From contig CAYXAA010000058.1 of the NCBI GenBank assembly GCA_964462985.1, forward strand, positions 1 to 16,332: 16,332 nt of DNA. Reading direction: 5' to 3'. The translations under genes were made by a program, and so were the position numbers. Below, one piece after another: positions 1-6,864 of the stretch. The notes under the pieces are model-generated. The model saw nothing but the letters and a program-made list of their open reading frames with translations. It had not been told where the DNA came from and ran no database searches. Position 1 is the stretch's first letter. The number at the start of each line of letters is the position of its first letter. Origin of the DNA: CAYXAA01 sp964462985. Lineage in GTDB: Bacteria > Pseudomonadota > Alphaproteobacteria > Rhizobiales > Stappiaceae.

Positions 1-1
1 G

Positions 2-250
2 AGTGATGGCTACCGTTGTATCGCAAGTTATGATGGTTGCGCCCTCCCGCAACCAACTCCAGCTAAAATAATCCATTTCAGGCAATTAGTTAGCCAAGAT
101 GAGCTAATTTCGCATCAGCGTCGCTTCACCAAAAATCAATGGCTTAGCGTGCAGGTTCAAATCGCCCCGCAACCAGTGTCAATGCCGACGTCAACTGAGA
201 ACCGCTCTGCGCCGTCGAGCGTCGCAAAGAGGTCGTGCTTCGTCTTATAA
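2..250 (+). CDS. Possible 3' end of an unrecognised gene entering from the left edge
   Basis: Reading from base 2, this frame has no stop for 82 codons and ends at a TAA at 248-250. Any start lies outside the window. The translation begins SDGYRCIASYDGC and ends SSVAKRSCFVL. I recognise no domain. The composition is rich in Gln, Ser and Pro, and the DNA is clearly less GC-rich than the catabolic genes to the right. It could be the tail of an older or horizontally acquired gene, a decayed fragment, or a chance opening. In lower-GC DNA 82 open codons would be mildly unusual but not decisive. No function can be assigned. Confidence 0.3.
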   Translation, partial: SDGYRCIASYDGCALPQPTPAKIIHFRQLVSQDELISHQRRFTKNQWLSVQVQIAPQPVSMPTSTENRSAPSSVAKRSCFVL

Positions 251-556
251 TTTGAAACGGCGCGACTCACCCGCGTGCGACGTGAGTTATCGGTTTGCGC
301 CCGCATGTCGGCCGATCGCGGACCGAATCTTCCTTCCTCGAAGCGGACATTCGTTGCGACCGCCTTGGTGGCTGGAGCCGCAAGATTTTCGGTTGCCTGT
401 GAGCCGCTTCAAAGTCTTCGGACGCCGCTTGGTGTGTAAGAGTTCAACACCCTCGAGATGCCATCGCTTTCTAAGCGAATGCGGTTATTCCAATTCGGAG
501 AAAACGTCTCAAGGGAATCCGCGCCACTCGCCTACTGCCCATCAGTCGAAGCCAGC
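251..556. other. Gene-free stretch downstream of the catabolic operon
   Basis: About 300 bases separate the left-edge open frame from the stop of the cupin gene. I see no supported gene. A frame opening with TTG at 252 is long only because it runs antisense into the cupin gene, and its Arg/Ser/Pro-rich product resembles nothing. Two small inverted repeats are present: ACTCAC at 265-270 with GTGAGT at 282-287, and TCGCTT at 464-469 with AAGCGA at 473-478 around a three-base loop. The second lies downstream of the cupin stop as transcribed and might slow polymerase, but no U-tract follows it, so a terminator is not claimed. Confidence 0.5.
464..478 (-). terminator. Small hairpin downstream of the ten-gene operon
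   Basis: A perfect 6-bp stem (TCGCTT/AAGCGA) with a three-base loop lies about 80 bases past the cupin stop as transcribed on the minus strand. It is the only compact hairpin I found in the stretch past the operon end. There is no run of T after it, so intrinsic termination is doubtful. Rho-dependent termination elsewhere is equally possible. Confidence 0.15.
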
Positions 557-904
557 CTACGTAATGAAGTCCTCGCGAATCGGCGTGAAGACCTCTATGA
601 TCTCGCCGGCCTCTAGGCATTTCGCCGCATGCATCAGGTTGGACTGGATCAGGAAGCTGTCACCCGGCCCCATTTCCTTCGTGATTCCGTCGATGGTGAT
701 CTCGAAGCGGCCGCTGACGATATAGCTCGCCTGCACATGCGGGTGGTTGTGCAGCGGCCCGGTCAGCCCCCTGGTGAAGGCGTTGCGCATCATCAGGATC
801 TGCGGCTCATAGACGAGAATCTTCCGCGTCGTGTCGCCGGGCTTGGTGTACCACTCGACGTCCCCGTCATGGAGTTGGCCAACGCGCTGCTTCGGCATGG
901 TCAT
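557..904 (-). CDS. Small single-domain cupin, KdgF-like
   Basis: This 115-residue protein is one cupin barrel. Motif 1 lies at about residues 50-66 (PLHNHPHVQASYIVSGR) with candidate metal ligands H52, H54 and/or H56 and Q58. Motif 2 lies at about 80-92 (GPGDSFLIQSNLMH) with H92. Q58 stands where many cupins have Glu. The HPHxQASY...SGRFE pattern and the ending VFTPIREDF resemble KdgF, which in pectin and alginate breakdown converts unsaturated monouronates to their linear keto forms. That likeness is from memory and many uncharacterised cupins share it, so a general isomerase or unknown role is possible. The ATG at 904 overlaps the upstream epimerase stop by 4 bases (ATGA) and is preceded by AAGGA. 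An ATG at 898 is the alternative start. This is the last gene of the operon. Confidence 0.85.
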   Translation of the reverse strand: MTMPKQRVGQLHDGDVEWYTKPGDTTRKILVYEPQILMMRNAFTRGLTGPLHNHPHVQASYIVSGRFEITIDGITKEMGPGDSFLIQSNLMHAAKCLEAGEIIEVFTPIREDFIT

Positions 905-1812
905 GCGTCCGTCCTTTCAGTTGCGAAGATATAGGAGCGATGGTCGTATACGGCGCGCCATCCGAGGTTGCTCGCGGCTCGGGCCGTATCGAACATCGGC
1001 GCAACTGGCGCGGCCTCGTAGCGGCTCTGGTTGACCTCGTCCGGCAGGCGCCCGAACCCGCGACGGATGATGTCCAGCGTTGGAAGAGGATGCAGCGTCG
1101 AGGGCGCGGCCAGCCAGAACGCCTCAAAGCCGCGCCACGGACTGTCGATAGCCAGCCGGAACGCCTCCGCCACATCGCGGGGATCGACATGGTGCCAGCA
1201 TAGCCCGCCCCCGGCCGCGACATGGCCGCCCGCACAGGGGCCGCGATAGCCGGCGGGATCGGCGTGGCGCGCACGCACCTCGCCCATCATAGAAGGAAAC
1301 AGCACGAAGACCGGACGCAGCGCCAGCACCTCAAGCCCACGCCGCGCAAAGGCGCGTCCGGTCTCCTCCGCAAGCAGTTTGGAGAGCGCGTAGGGATCGG
1401 CCGGTTGCAGCGCATGGTCCTCCGGCACGGGCAGGATGTCAGGGCACCAGAAATGCTGCGACCAGACAGTGTTGCCCAGCACGCTGTCGCTGGAGCACAG
1501 CACCACGCGCCGGACTCCCATGCGCAGCGCGGCCTCCAGCACGTTGAAGCTGCCCTGCACGTTGAGCTCGATGATCGCTCGCGGCCGGCCCGCGCCGATG
1601 TTGGGGGCGGCGGCGATGTGCAGCACGCAGTCCGCCCCCAAGAAGGCGGATTCCAATGCGATCGCATCAAGGACGGAAGCTTCGAAAAACGTGGCGCAGC
1701 CGGGCGCTGGCCGCAGGTCAAGGCCTACGACCTCGTCGCCGCCGCGTGAAACGGCGCGCACGACATATTGACCGAGCAGGCCGCCGGCACCGGTGACGAC
1801 CACGCGTCTCAT
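901..1812 (-). CDS. NAD-dependent epimerase/dehydratase (extended SDR), copy 1
   Basis: This 303-residue extended short-chain dehydrogenase begins with a Rossmann fold, TGAGGLLG at residues 7-14. An acidic D32 at the end of the second strand favours NAD over NADP. The active site shows S107/S108 in CSSDSVLG and the Tyr-Lys pair Y141/K145 in PYALSK, so it should be catalytically competent. The family includes nucleotide-sugar epimerases, hydroxysteroid dehydrogenases and uronate dehydrogenases. In this context a small-molecule alcohol or sugar-acid oxidation is more likely than cell-wall sugar synthesis (inference). The start at 1812 is chosen because it overlaps the flavoprotein stop as ATGA and sits directly before the Rossmann motif. 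A longer frame to 1836 would add eight residues inside the neighbour. It is the most divergent of the three extended SDRs in this operon. Confidence 0.9.
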   Translation of the reverse strand: MRRVVVTGAGGLLGQYVVRAVSRGGDEVVGLDLRPAPGCATFFEASVLDAIALESAFLGADCVLHIAAAPNIGAGRPRAIIELNVQGSFNVLEAALRMGVRRVVLCSSDSVLGNTVWSQHFWCPDILPVPEDHALQPADPYALSKLLAEETGRAFARRGLEVLALRPVFVLFPSMMGEVRARHADPAGYRGPCAGGHVAAGGGLCWHHVDPRDVAEAFRLAIDSPWRGFEAFWLAAPSTLHPLPTLDIIRRGFGRLPDEVNQSRYEAAPVAPMFDTARAASNLGWRAVYDHRSYIFATERTDA

Positions 1813-3485
1813 CCGGAGTTTCCCGCGATATGGCATGCGGCGAGATAGCCGAAGGTCAGCGCCGGGCCGAGCGTAATGCCCGGACCGGGATAGTTGCCGC
1901 GCCAGATCGACTGCATGTCATTGCCGATGGCGTAAAGCCCCGCGATGGGCTCCCCCTCGCGGTCGAGCACGCGGCAGTGCAGGTCGGTGCGCAACCCGGC
2001 CGCCGTGCCGAGATCGCTGAGCACCAGCTCGATGGCGTGGAAGGGCCGCTTGAGGAGCGGCGCAAGGCAGGGGTTTGGCGTGTTCTCGGCATCGCCGAGA
2101 TAGCGCGAGTAGATGTCCTCGCCGCGCGCGAACTCGCTATCCTTGCCGGCCGCCGCGTCGGCATTGAAGCGCGTCATGGTCGCGGCGAAGCCTTCCGCAT
2201 CGATGCTCAGCCTGTCGGCAAGCTCCGGCAGGGTGTCCGCCGTCGTGAGGTAGCCGGCATCCTGATACGGCTTCAGGTTGCGGGTGAAGGGGATGATCGC
2301 GCCGAGACCGTATTTCCAGATGAAGGTGCTGTCACAGACGATCCAGGCCGGCAGGTTGCCGGGCTTCAGGAGCGCTTCGCCAAATCGGTGATAGGAAACC
2401 GCCTCGCTGGTGAAGCGCCTGCCGGCGCGGTTGACCACCAGCGAGCCCGGCTTTCCGCGGTCGGTCACCGTGTGCGGATAGACGACCTTGCGCCCGTCCC
2501 TGCGGACGTAGACCGAAGCGGGGCTCCAGTAGGCGTTGTTGGCGTTGTCGGTAGCCACGGAGCCTCCGGCGGCAACGCCGAGGTCCAGCCCGTCGCCGGT
2601 GCTCCCGGGCGCGAACGGGCTCTCCGCGCTCGCGGCCTCCGGCAGCCATTCGCGGCGCTTCTGAGTGCCGTGCGAGAAGCCGCCAGTGGCGAGCATCACG
2701 CCGCGCCGCGCGGTCACCACGCGCTCGCCCTGCACGTCCGCGATGCGAAGACCGGTCGCACGGCCGTGCCCGACGATTATTTCGAGCGTCGCGCAGCCTG
2801 TCAGGATCGACACGCCGCGGTCGAGCAGGGATTTAAGCAGCTGTGCCGCCAGCGCATTGCCCAGGACCAGACGTGAGCCCCGGGGATGACGCAGCCGCTG
2901 CAGCCCGTATTCGGTCACCAGCCGCGCCACGCGCATGAAGGCTCGGAACGAGCGCTTGAAGTTGCGGAAATGCGGCAAGTCCTCGCGCGCCACCATCATG
3001 CCGCCGAGGATCGTGAACTCGGGAATGGGCGGGCGCAGTCGGGCGAACCACGGGCCGAGAACGCCAGCGTCGAAGGCCACCGGCTCCAGCACGCGCAGCC
3101 CGTCCCGGGCGCCTTCGAGGTCCGGATAGTAGTCGGGGTAGAACAGCACGGGCTTCAGCCGCACTGCGGTGTTCTCCTCAAGAAAGGCGATCGCCTCGCG
3201 GCCCTTGCGCACGAACAACGCGCGCATATCGCGGCCGTCCTCGGTCGGCACGGCGCGTTCGAGGTAGCCGAGCGCCGCTTCGGGATCGTCCGGCCTTCCC
3301 GCCTCCGCCATCTTCGCATTGTCGGGGATATAGACCATGCCGCCGGAGAAGCTGGTGTTGCCGCCGACGAAGTCGGTCTTCTCGACTACGAGGACGCTCA
3401 AGCCCTTCGCCGCAGCAGTTGCGGCAGCGGTCATGCCAGCGGCGCCGGCACCGACCACAATGACGTCGTATTCCACGCCGCTCAT
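1809..3485 (-). CDS. FAD-dependent oxidoreductase, 3-ketosteroid-dehydrogenase / fumarate-reductase flavoprotein family
   Basis: This 558-residue flavoprotein starts with a dinucleotide-binding fold: GAGAAG with G12, G14 and G17, and E35 in VVEK to bind the FAD ribose. It ends with the C-terminal FAD signature NYPGPGITLGPALTFGY, with Y532 and G536. In the Δ1-ketosteroid dehydrogenase group a Tyr and a Gly four residues later at this place polarise the substrate ketone. ATGGFSHG and the GLYAIGND segment also fit the FAD_binding_2 family. Members introduce a C=C bond next to a carbonyl or reduce such a bond. There is no lipid, twin-arginine or haem segment, so it is probably cytosolic with an unknown electron acceptor. 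ATG 3485 overlaps the upstream epimerase stop (ATGA). The open frame extends to 3602, but those 39 residues are Arg-rich antisense-like sequence inside the neighbour. The substrate is unknown, and no steroid-degradation genes are nearby. Confidence 0.88.
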   Translation of the reverse strand: MSGVEYDVIVVGAGAAGMTAAATAAAKGLSVLVVEKTDFVGGNTSFSGGMVYIPDNAKMAEAGRPDDPEAALGYLERAVPTEDGRDMRALFVRKGREAIAFLEENTAVRLKPVLFYPDYYPDLEGARDGLRVLEPVAFDAGVLGPWFARLRPPIPEFTILGGMMVAREDLPHFRNFKRSFRAFMRVARLVTEYGLQRLRHPRGSRLVLGNALAAQLLKSLLDRGVSILTGCATLEIIVGHGRATGLRIADVQGERVVTARRGVMLATGGFSHGTQKRREWLPEAASAESPFAPGSTGDGLDLGVAAGGSVATDNANNAYWSPASVYVRRDGRKVVYPHTVTDRGKPGSLVVNRAGRRFTSEAVSYHRFGEALLKPGNLPAWIVCDSTFIWKYGLGAIIPFTRNLKPYQDAGYLTTADTLPELADRLSIDAEGFAATMTRFNADAAAGKDSEFARGEDIYSRYLGDAENTPNPCLAPLLKRPFHAIELVLSDLGTAAGLRTDLHCRVLDREGEPIAGLYAIGNDMQSIWRGNYPGPGITLGPALTFGYLAACHIAGNSG

Positions 3486-4465
3486 GCCCGTCCGCCGTTC
3501 CAGCGTGACGGATTCGCACGCATCCAGTCGGCGAAGGCCGCGACCCCGGCGTCGAGGTCGTGTGCGGGGCGATAACCGAACTCGTCCGCCATACGGGTGC
3601 ACGACAGCGGGCCACGCATGACGGTGGTGTCGGTCCAGGGCGCGGTGCCCGGCCCGATCTCGATCCGCGCGCCTGGAACCGCTTTTCGCACCGCGTCGGC
3701 GACTTCGAACGTCGTGTAGTTGCGGCCCGAGCCCACGTGGTAGGTTTCATGCACCAGATGATCCGCATCCCAGAGTGCCAGCAGGCCTGCGGCACAGTCG
3801 GTCACATAGGTGAAGCTGGCGGCGAAATCGCCTCCCGAAGGTTCGCGTATGGGCTCGCCCCGTAGGGCGCGCCGCAGGAACTCGGGTATCGGGCCGCGTG
3901 GCGCATCGAAGTTCGAGGGCACCAGCGGCTGGCCGTAGATCCACGAGATCCGAGCGGTCGCCGCCGAGAGCCCGTAGGTGCGGGCGTAGACGCCGACCAT
4001 CATCTCCGACGCGCGCTTGGTCACGGCGTAGAGCGACTTCGGCGTCGGCATCGCGTCCTCCGCGACGGGCGTCACCGCATCCGGCAGCGTCTGGAACACC
4101 GATCCCGTCGAGACGAACACGAAGCGGCGCCACTTCAGACGCCGCGCGGTCTCCAGCATCAGGCCGGTGGCAGCGACATTGCTCTGGAACGTCTTTAGCG
4201 GCGCCGGCAGCGCCAGCACGTCGTTGGGTACAGCCGCCGTGTGGATGCAGCCCTCGATGTCGTGCTCGGCCGCCAGCATCGTAAGCCCGAAGGGGTCCGC
4301 CAGATCGCATTGGGCCCAGACGATGCCGGGACCGAGCGCCTCCGCATCCTGCTCGCGAAAGGTGGTCATGTACTGACCGACGACCGGGATGCCCCGGGCG
4401 ACAGCTTGCCGGGCAAGTTCATAGCCGACGTGGCCCATCGCCCCGGTGACAAGAAGCTTACCCAT
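3482..4465 (-). CDS. NAD(P)-dependent epimerase/dehydratase (extended SDR), copy 2
   Basis: This 327-residue extended SDR has the nucleotide-binding motif TGAMGHVG at residues 7-14, a Ser/Thr region VSTGSVF at 118-124 and the catalytic pair Y146/K150 in LYAVTK. The usual acidic residue after the second strand is replaced (Q31 in VVGQYM), so cofactor choice is uncertain. The C-terminal part (TYHVGSG, then LSCTRMADEFGYRPAHDLDAG) matches the pattern of the adjacent copy 3 (AYHVSSA, LDCTRAEEAFGYRPKFDIRAG), which points to a shared ancestor. Extended SDRs oxidise or epimerise sugar and steroid hydroxyls, and the substrate here is unknown. ATG 4465 overlaps the upstream stop by 8 bases. The frame stays open to 4588, but the extra 41 residues are low-quality sequence inside the neighbour, so they are excluded. 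Confidence 0.9.
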   Translation of the reverse strand: MGKLLVTGAMGHVGYELARQAVARGIPVVGQYMTTFREQDAEALGPGIVWAQCDLADPFGLTMLAAEHDIEGCIHTAAVPNDVLALPAPLKTFQSNVAATGLMLETARRLKWRRFVFVSTGSVFQTLPDAVTPVAEDAMPTPKSLYAVTKRASEMMVGVYARTYGLSAATARISWIYGQPLVPSNFDAPRGPIPEFLRRALRGEPIREPSGGDFAASFTYVTDCAAGLLALWDADHLVHETYHVGSGRNYTTFEVADAVRKAVPGARIEIGPGTAPWTDTTVMRGPLSCTRMADEFGYRPAHDLDAGVAAFADWMRANPSRWNGGRA

Positions 4466-5438
4466 TGACCGATTCCTCCTGCCGGAGCGCGCGGCGTTCG
4501 GCCTGCAGCGTGGCGGCGAGGCCCGCGCGGATGTCGAACTTCGGCCGGTAGCCGAATGCCTCTTCTGCGCGGGTGCAATCAAGTGCACCCTTGCGCGGCA
4601 TCATCACCGTGCCGGCGTGGCGATATGGACCGCTGCCGATGGTGATCGGCGGCGCCTTGGGGTCTAGCTCGGCCAAGATCCCCGCGATCTCGGCCAGGGA
4701 CGGGCTCGACGCACTGGAGACGTGATATGCATCGTGCAGGTGGCGTGGGCAGTCGAGCGCGCCGAGTACCCCCGAAACGACATCGTCGAGGTAGGTGTGA
4801 TCGATGCGGTCGGACGCGCCGCCCGGCAGGAACAGGGGTTCGCGGCGGGCGACCGCCCGGATCATGTTGATCGGGACGCGGTCGCGCGGGAAATCGGGAC
4901 CGTAGACCCATGAGGTACGCAAATTGATGCAGTCGAGCCCATGCGTCTCGCGGTAGCTTCGGCCGAGATGCTCGACTGCGGCCTTGCTGATGCCGTAGGC
5001 GTGCAGCGGACGCTGCGGATGGTTCTCGTCGATACGGTCGGCTTCGAATGCGCCGTAGATCTCCTCCGAACTGATGTGGACCATGCGCCCCGCGCCGGAT
5101 CGGGCCATCGCCTCGAACAGGTTGATCGAGCCTTCGATGTTCACGCGGAACAACTCGCGCGGAGATTTCAGCGAGGCGAGCACGCCGACGACCGCCGCGC
5201 AGTGGATCACCGCGTGCGGCCGGTGGCGGCCGAAAAGACCGTCGACAAACCCGGTGTCGCAAATGTCGCCGTGCGCGACCGTAAGGCCGGAGCCGGCTTC
5301 GGCTTGGGCTTCCAGCCACGCGCAATCGCCGGCCTCCAATGCCACGACGGGGTCCCCGCGCCGCAGCAGGGCTTCGACGATGGCGCGGCCCACGAAGCCG
5401 CCGGCGCCGGTTACCAGTATGGGATTCATGCCTCTCAC
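4458..5438 (-). CDS. NAD-dependent epimerase/dehydratase (extended SDR), copy 3
   Basis: The protein is 326 residues from GTG 5438, or 323 from ATG 5429. Numbered from the ATG, the Rossmann motif TGAGGFVG is at 7-14, with E32 as the acidic residue that favours NAD. HISSEEIYG at 118-126 supplies the active-site Ser, and YGISK gives Y145/K149. This is the copy closest to UDP-glucose 4-epimerase and dTDP-sugar dehydratase consensus (NIEGSINLFEA, SWVYGP). Even so, no nucleotide-sugar or glycosyltransferase gene is near, so the family name should not be taken as function. The gene starts 4 or 13 bases after the aldehyde dehydrogenase stop, and both starts have a purine-rich GAGGG or GAGAGG very close upstream, so the start is not settled. 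Its paralogue follows with an 8-base overlap. Confidence 0.9.
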   Translation of the reverse strand: MRGMNPILVTGAGGFVGRAIVEALLRRGDPVVALEAGDCAWLEAQAEAGSGLTVAHGDICDTGFVDGLFGRHRPHAVIHCAAVVGVLASLKSPRELFRVNIEGSINLFEAMARSGAGRMVHISSEEIYGAFEADRIDENHPQRPLHAYGISKAAVEHLGRSYRETHGLDCINLRTSWVYGPDFPRDRVPINMIRAVARREPLFLPGGASDRIDHTYLDDVVSGVLGALDCPRHLHDAYHVSSASSPSLAEIAGILAELDPKAPPITIGSGPYRHAGTVMMPRKGALDCTRAEEAFGYRPKFDIRAGLAATLQAERRALRQEESVNG

Positions 5439-5442
5439 GCCC

Positions 5443-6864
5443 TCAGAGATTGAACAGGATCAGCCGTTCTTCGGTCATGTCGCGGATCGCATAGCGCGGT
5501 CCCTCGCGACCGATGCCGCTGTCCTTGACCCCGCCATAGGCGAGCTGGTCGGTGCGCCATGTCGACGTGCCGTTGATGATGACACCGCCCGTGCGCAGCC
5601 GTCGGGCGAGCATCATCGCGCGCTGCGTGCTGTCGGTGAACACGCCGCACTGGAGCCCGAGCGGGCTCTCGGAGACGTCCCGGATCGGTTCCTCCAGGTC
5701 GTCGTATGCAATGATGCTCGCAACGGGGCCGAACACCTCGTCGCAGGCGACTTTCATGTCTCGCGTGACGTTCACAAGCAACGTCGGCTCGTATGCGGGG
5801 CCGTGGCGAACGCCGCCGCACAGCATCTTCGCGCCGCCGGCAACGGCCTCGTTCACCCAGCTCTCCACACGCTTCGCCGCCGCCTCGTCGATCAGGGTGC
5901 CGACGTCCGTGCCCTTCGCCAGCGGGTCCCCCAGCTTCAGGCCGCGCATCTGTGCGGACACCTTGTCGCCCAGCGCGCCGGCAAGCTCCCGCGGTACGTA
6001 GATGTTCTGCACGGATATACAGCTCTGCCCGGCAAGCCGCACGGCGTTGCGGGCCAGTTGCGGGGCGATGGCGTCGAGGTCGGCGTCCTCACAGACGATG
6101 GTCTGGCCGGTGCCGCCGAGTTCGAGCGTCACGGGTCGCAGACCAGCGCGTGCCCTGATCTCGGCGCCGACGCGCGAGGAGCCGGTGAAGGTGAGCATGT
6201 CGACGCCGGGATGCGCGACCAGCGCCTGCCCCGCCGCCGCGCCGCCATGCACGACCTGGATGAAGTGGCGCGGCACGCCGGCGTCGTAGAGCAGCTCGAC
6301 CAGGCGATGCACGACCAGCGGGCATTGCTGCGGTGGTTTGATGACGATGGCGTTGCCGGCCGCGAAGGCCGGTCCAAGCTTGTGGCAGGCGAGATTGACC
6401 GGCGCGTTGAAAGGCGTGATCGCGCCGACGACACCGACCGGGAAACGCATGAGAAAAGCCATCTTGCCATGGCCCATCGCGCTGCCGTCGAGCGGCACAT
6501 GGTTGCCCTCGATGCGGATCGCCTCCTCGCCGGACAGCGCGATCGTGTCGGTCGAGCGCTTCACCTCGCCCTCCGCATCGACCAGCGCCTTGCCGGTCTC
6601 GCGCGCCATTATCTCGCCGATTTCGGCCGCGCGCTCGACGATGAGGTCCGCAGCCCGCCGCAGGATCGCCGCGCGCTGGTAGGCAGGCATCGCCGCCACC
6701 TCGGGGGCGGCGGCTCGGGCTGCCTCGACCGCGGCAGCCACCTCGTCCGCAGCGGCTGCCGGCGCGGTCGCGACCAGATCGCCGCGATAGGGGTCGCGGC
6801 TTTCGAAGAGTTCGCCACCGGCGACCTCCTGGCCACCGATAACGTGGTTGAGAGCGACGTTCAT
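5443..6864 (-). CDS. NAD(P)-dependent aldehyde dehydrogenase (lactaldehyde/phosphonoacetaldehyde-dehydrogenase-like)
   Basis: This 473-residue ALDH oxidises an aldehyde to an acid in the cytosol. Visible active-site parts are N153 in PFNAPVN, K176 in IKPPQQ (cofactor binding), E248 in LELGG and the nucleophile C282 in GQSCIS. The C-terminal region (PLGLQCGVFT, YGGVKDSGIGREG) resembles the group containing lactaldehyde, glycolaldehyde and phosphonoacetaldehyde dehydrogenases rather than betaine-aldehyde enzymes. After LELGG the usual Lys-x-Pro is GTGQ, a departure seen only in part of the superfamily. ATG 6864 overlaps the ThDP-enzyme stop (ATGA). The frame is open much further upstream (to 7578), but that part is antisense-like sequence within the ThDP gene and lacks ALDH features. 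The position right after a C-C bond-cleaving enzyme suggests it removes that enzyme's aldehyde product (inference). Confidence 0.93.
   Translation of the reverse strand: MNVALNHVIGGQEVAGGELFESRDPYRGDLVATAPAAAADEVAAAVEAARAAAPEVAAMPAYQRAAILRRAADLIVERAAEIGEIMARETGKALVDAEGEVKRSTDTIALSGEEAIRIEGNHVPLDGSAMGHGKMAFLMRFPVGVVGAITPFNAPVNLACHKLGPAFAAGNAIVIKPPQQCPLVVHRLVELLYDAGVPRHFIQVVHGGAAAGQALVAHPGVDMLTFTGSSRVGAEIRARAGLRPVTLELGGTGQTIVCEDADLDAIAPQLARNAVRLAGQSCISVQNIYVPRELAGALGDKVSAQMRGLKLGDPLAKGTDVGTLIDEAAAKRVESWVNEAVAGGAKMLCGGVRHGPAYEPTLLVNVTRDMKVACDEVFGPVASIIAYDDLEEPIRDVSESPLGLQCGVFTDSTQRAMMLARRLRTGGVIINGTSTWRTDQLAYGGVKDSGIGREGPRYAIRDMTEERLILFNL

Noticed and set aside
223..251. A TATAAT at 246-251 as a promoter
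   Set aside because: No -35-like hexamer lies at a suitable distance and no supported plus-strand gene follows.
265..287. ACTCAC...GTGAGT inverted repeat as an operator or terminator
   Set aside because: A single 6-bp repeat with an 11-base spacer in gene-free DNA is expected by chance and has no promoter or gene next to it.
252..725. A plus-strand open frame of 157 codons at the left end
   Set aside because: It begins with TTG without a convincing ribosome-binding site, is rich in Arg, Ser and Pro, resembles no family and overlaps the clearly real cupin gene on the other strand.
1830..2876. A 348-codon plus-strand open frame inside the flavoprotein gene
   Set aside because: It is antisense to a gene with both FAD signatures, has no recognisable domain and shows shadow-type composition.
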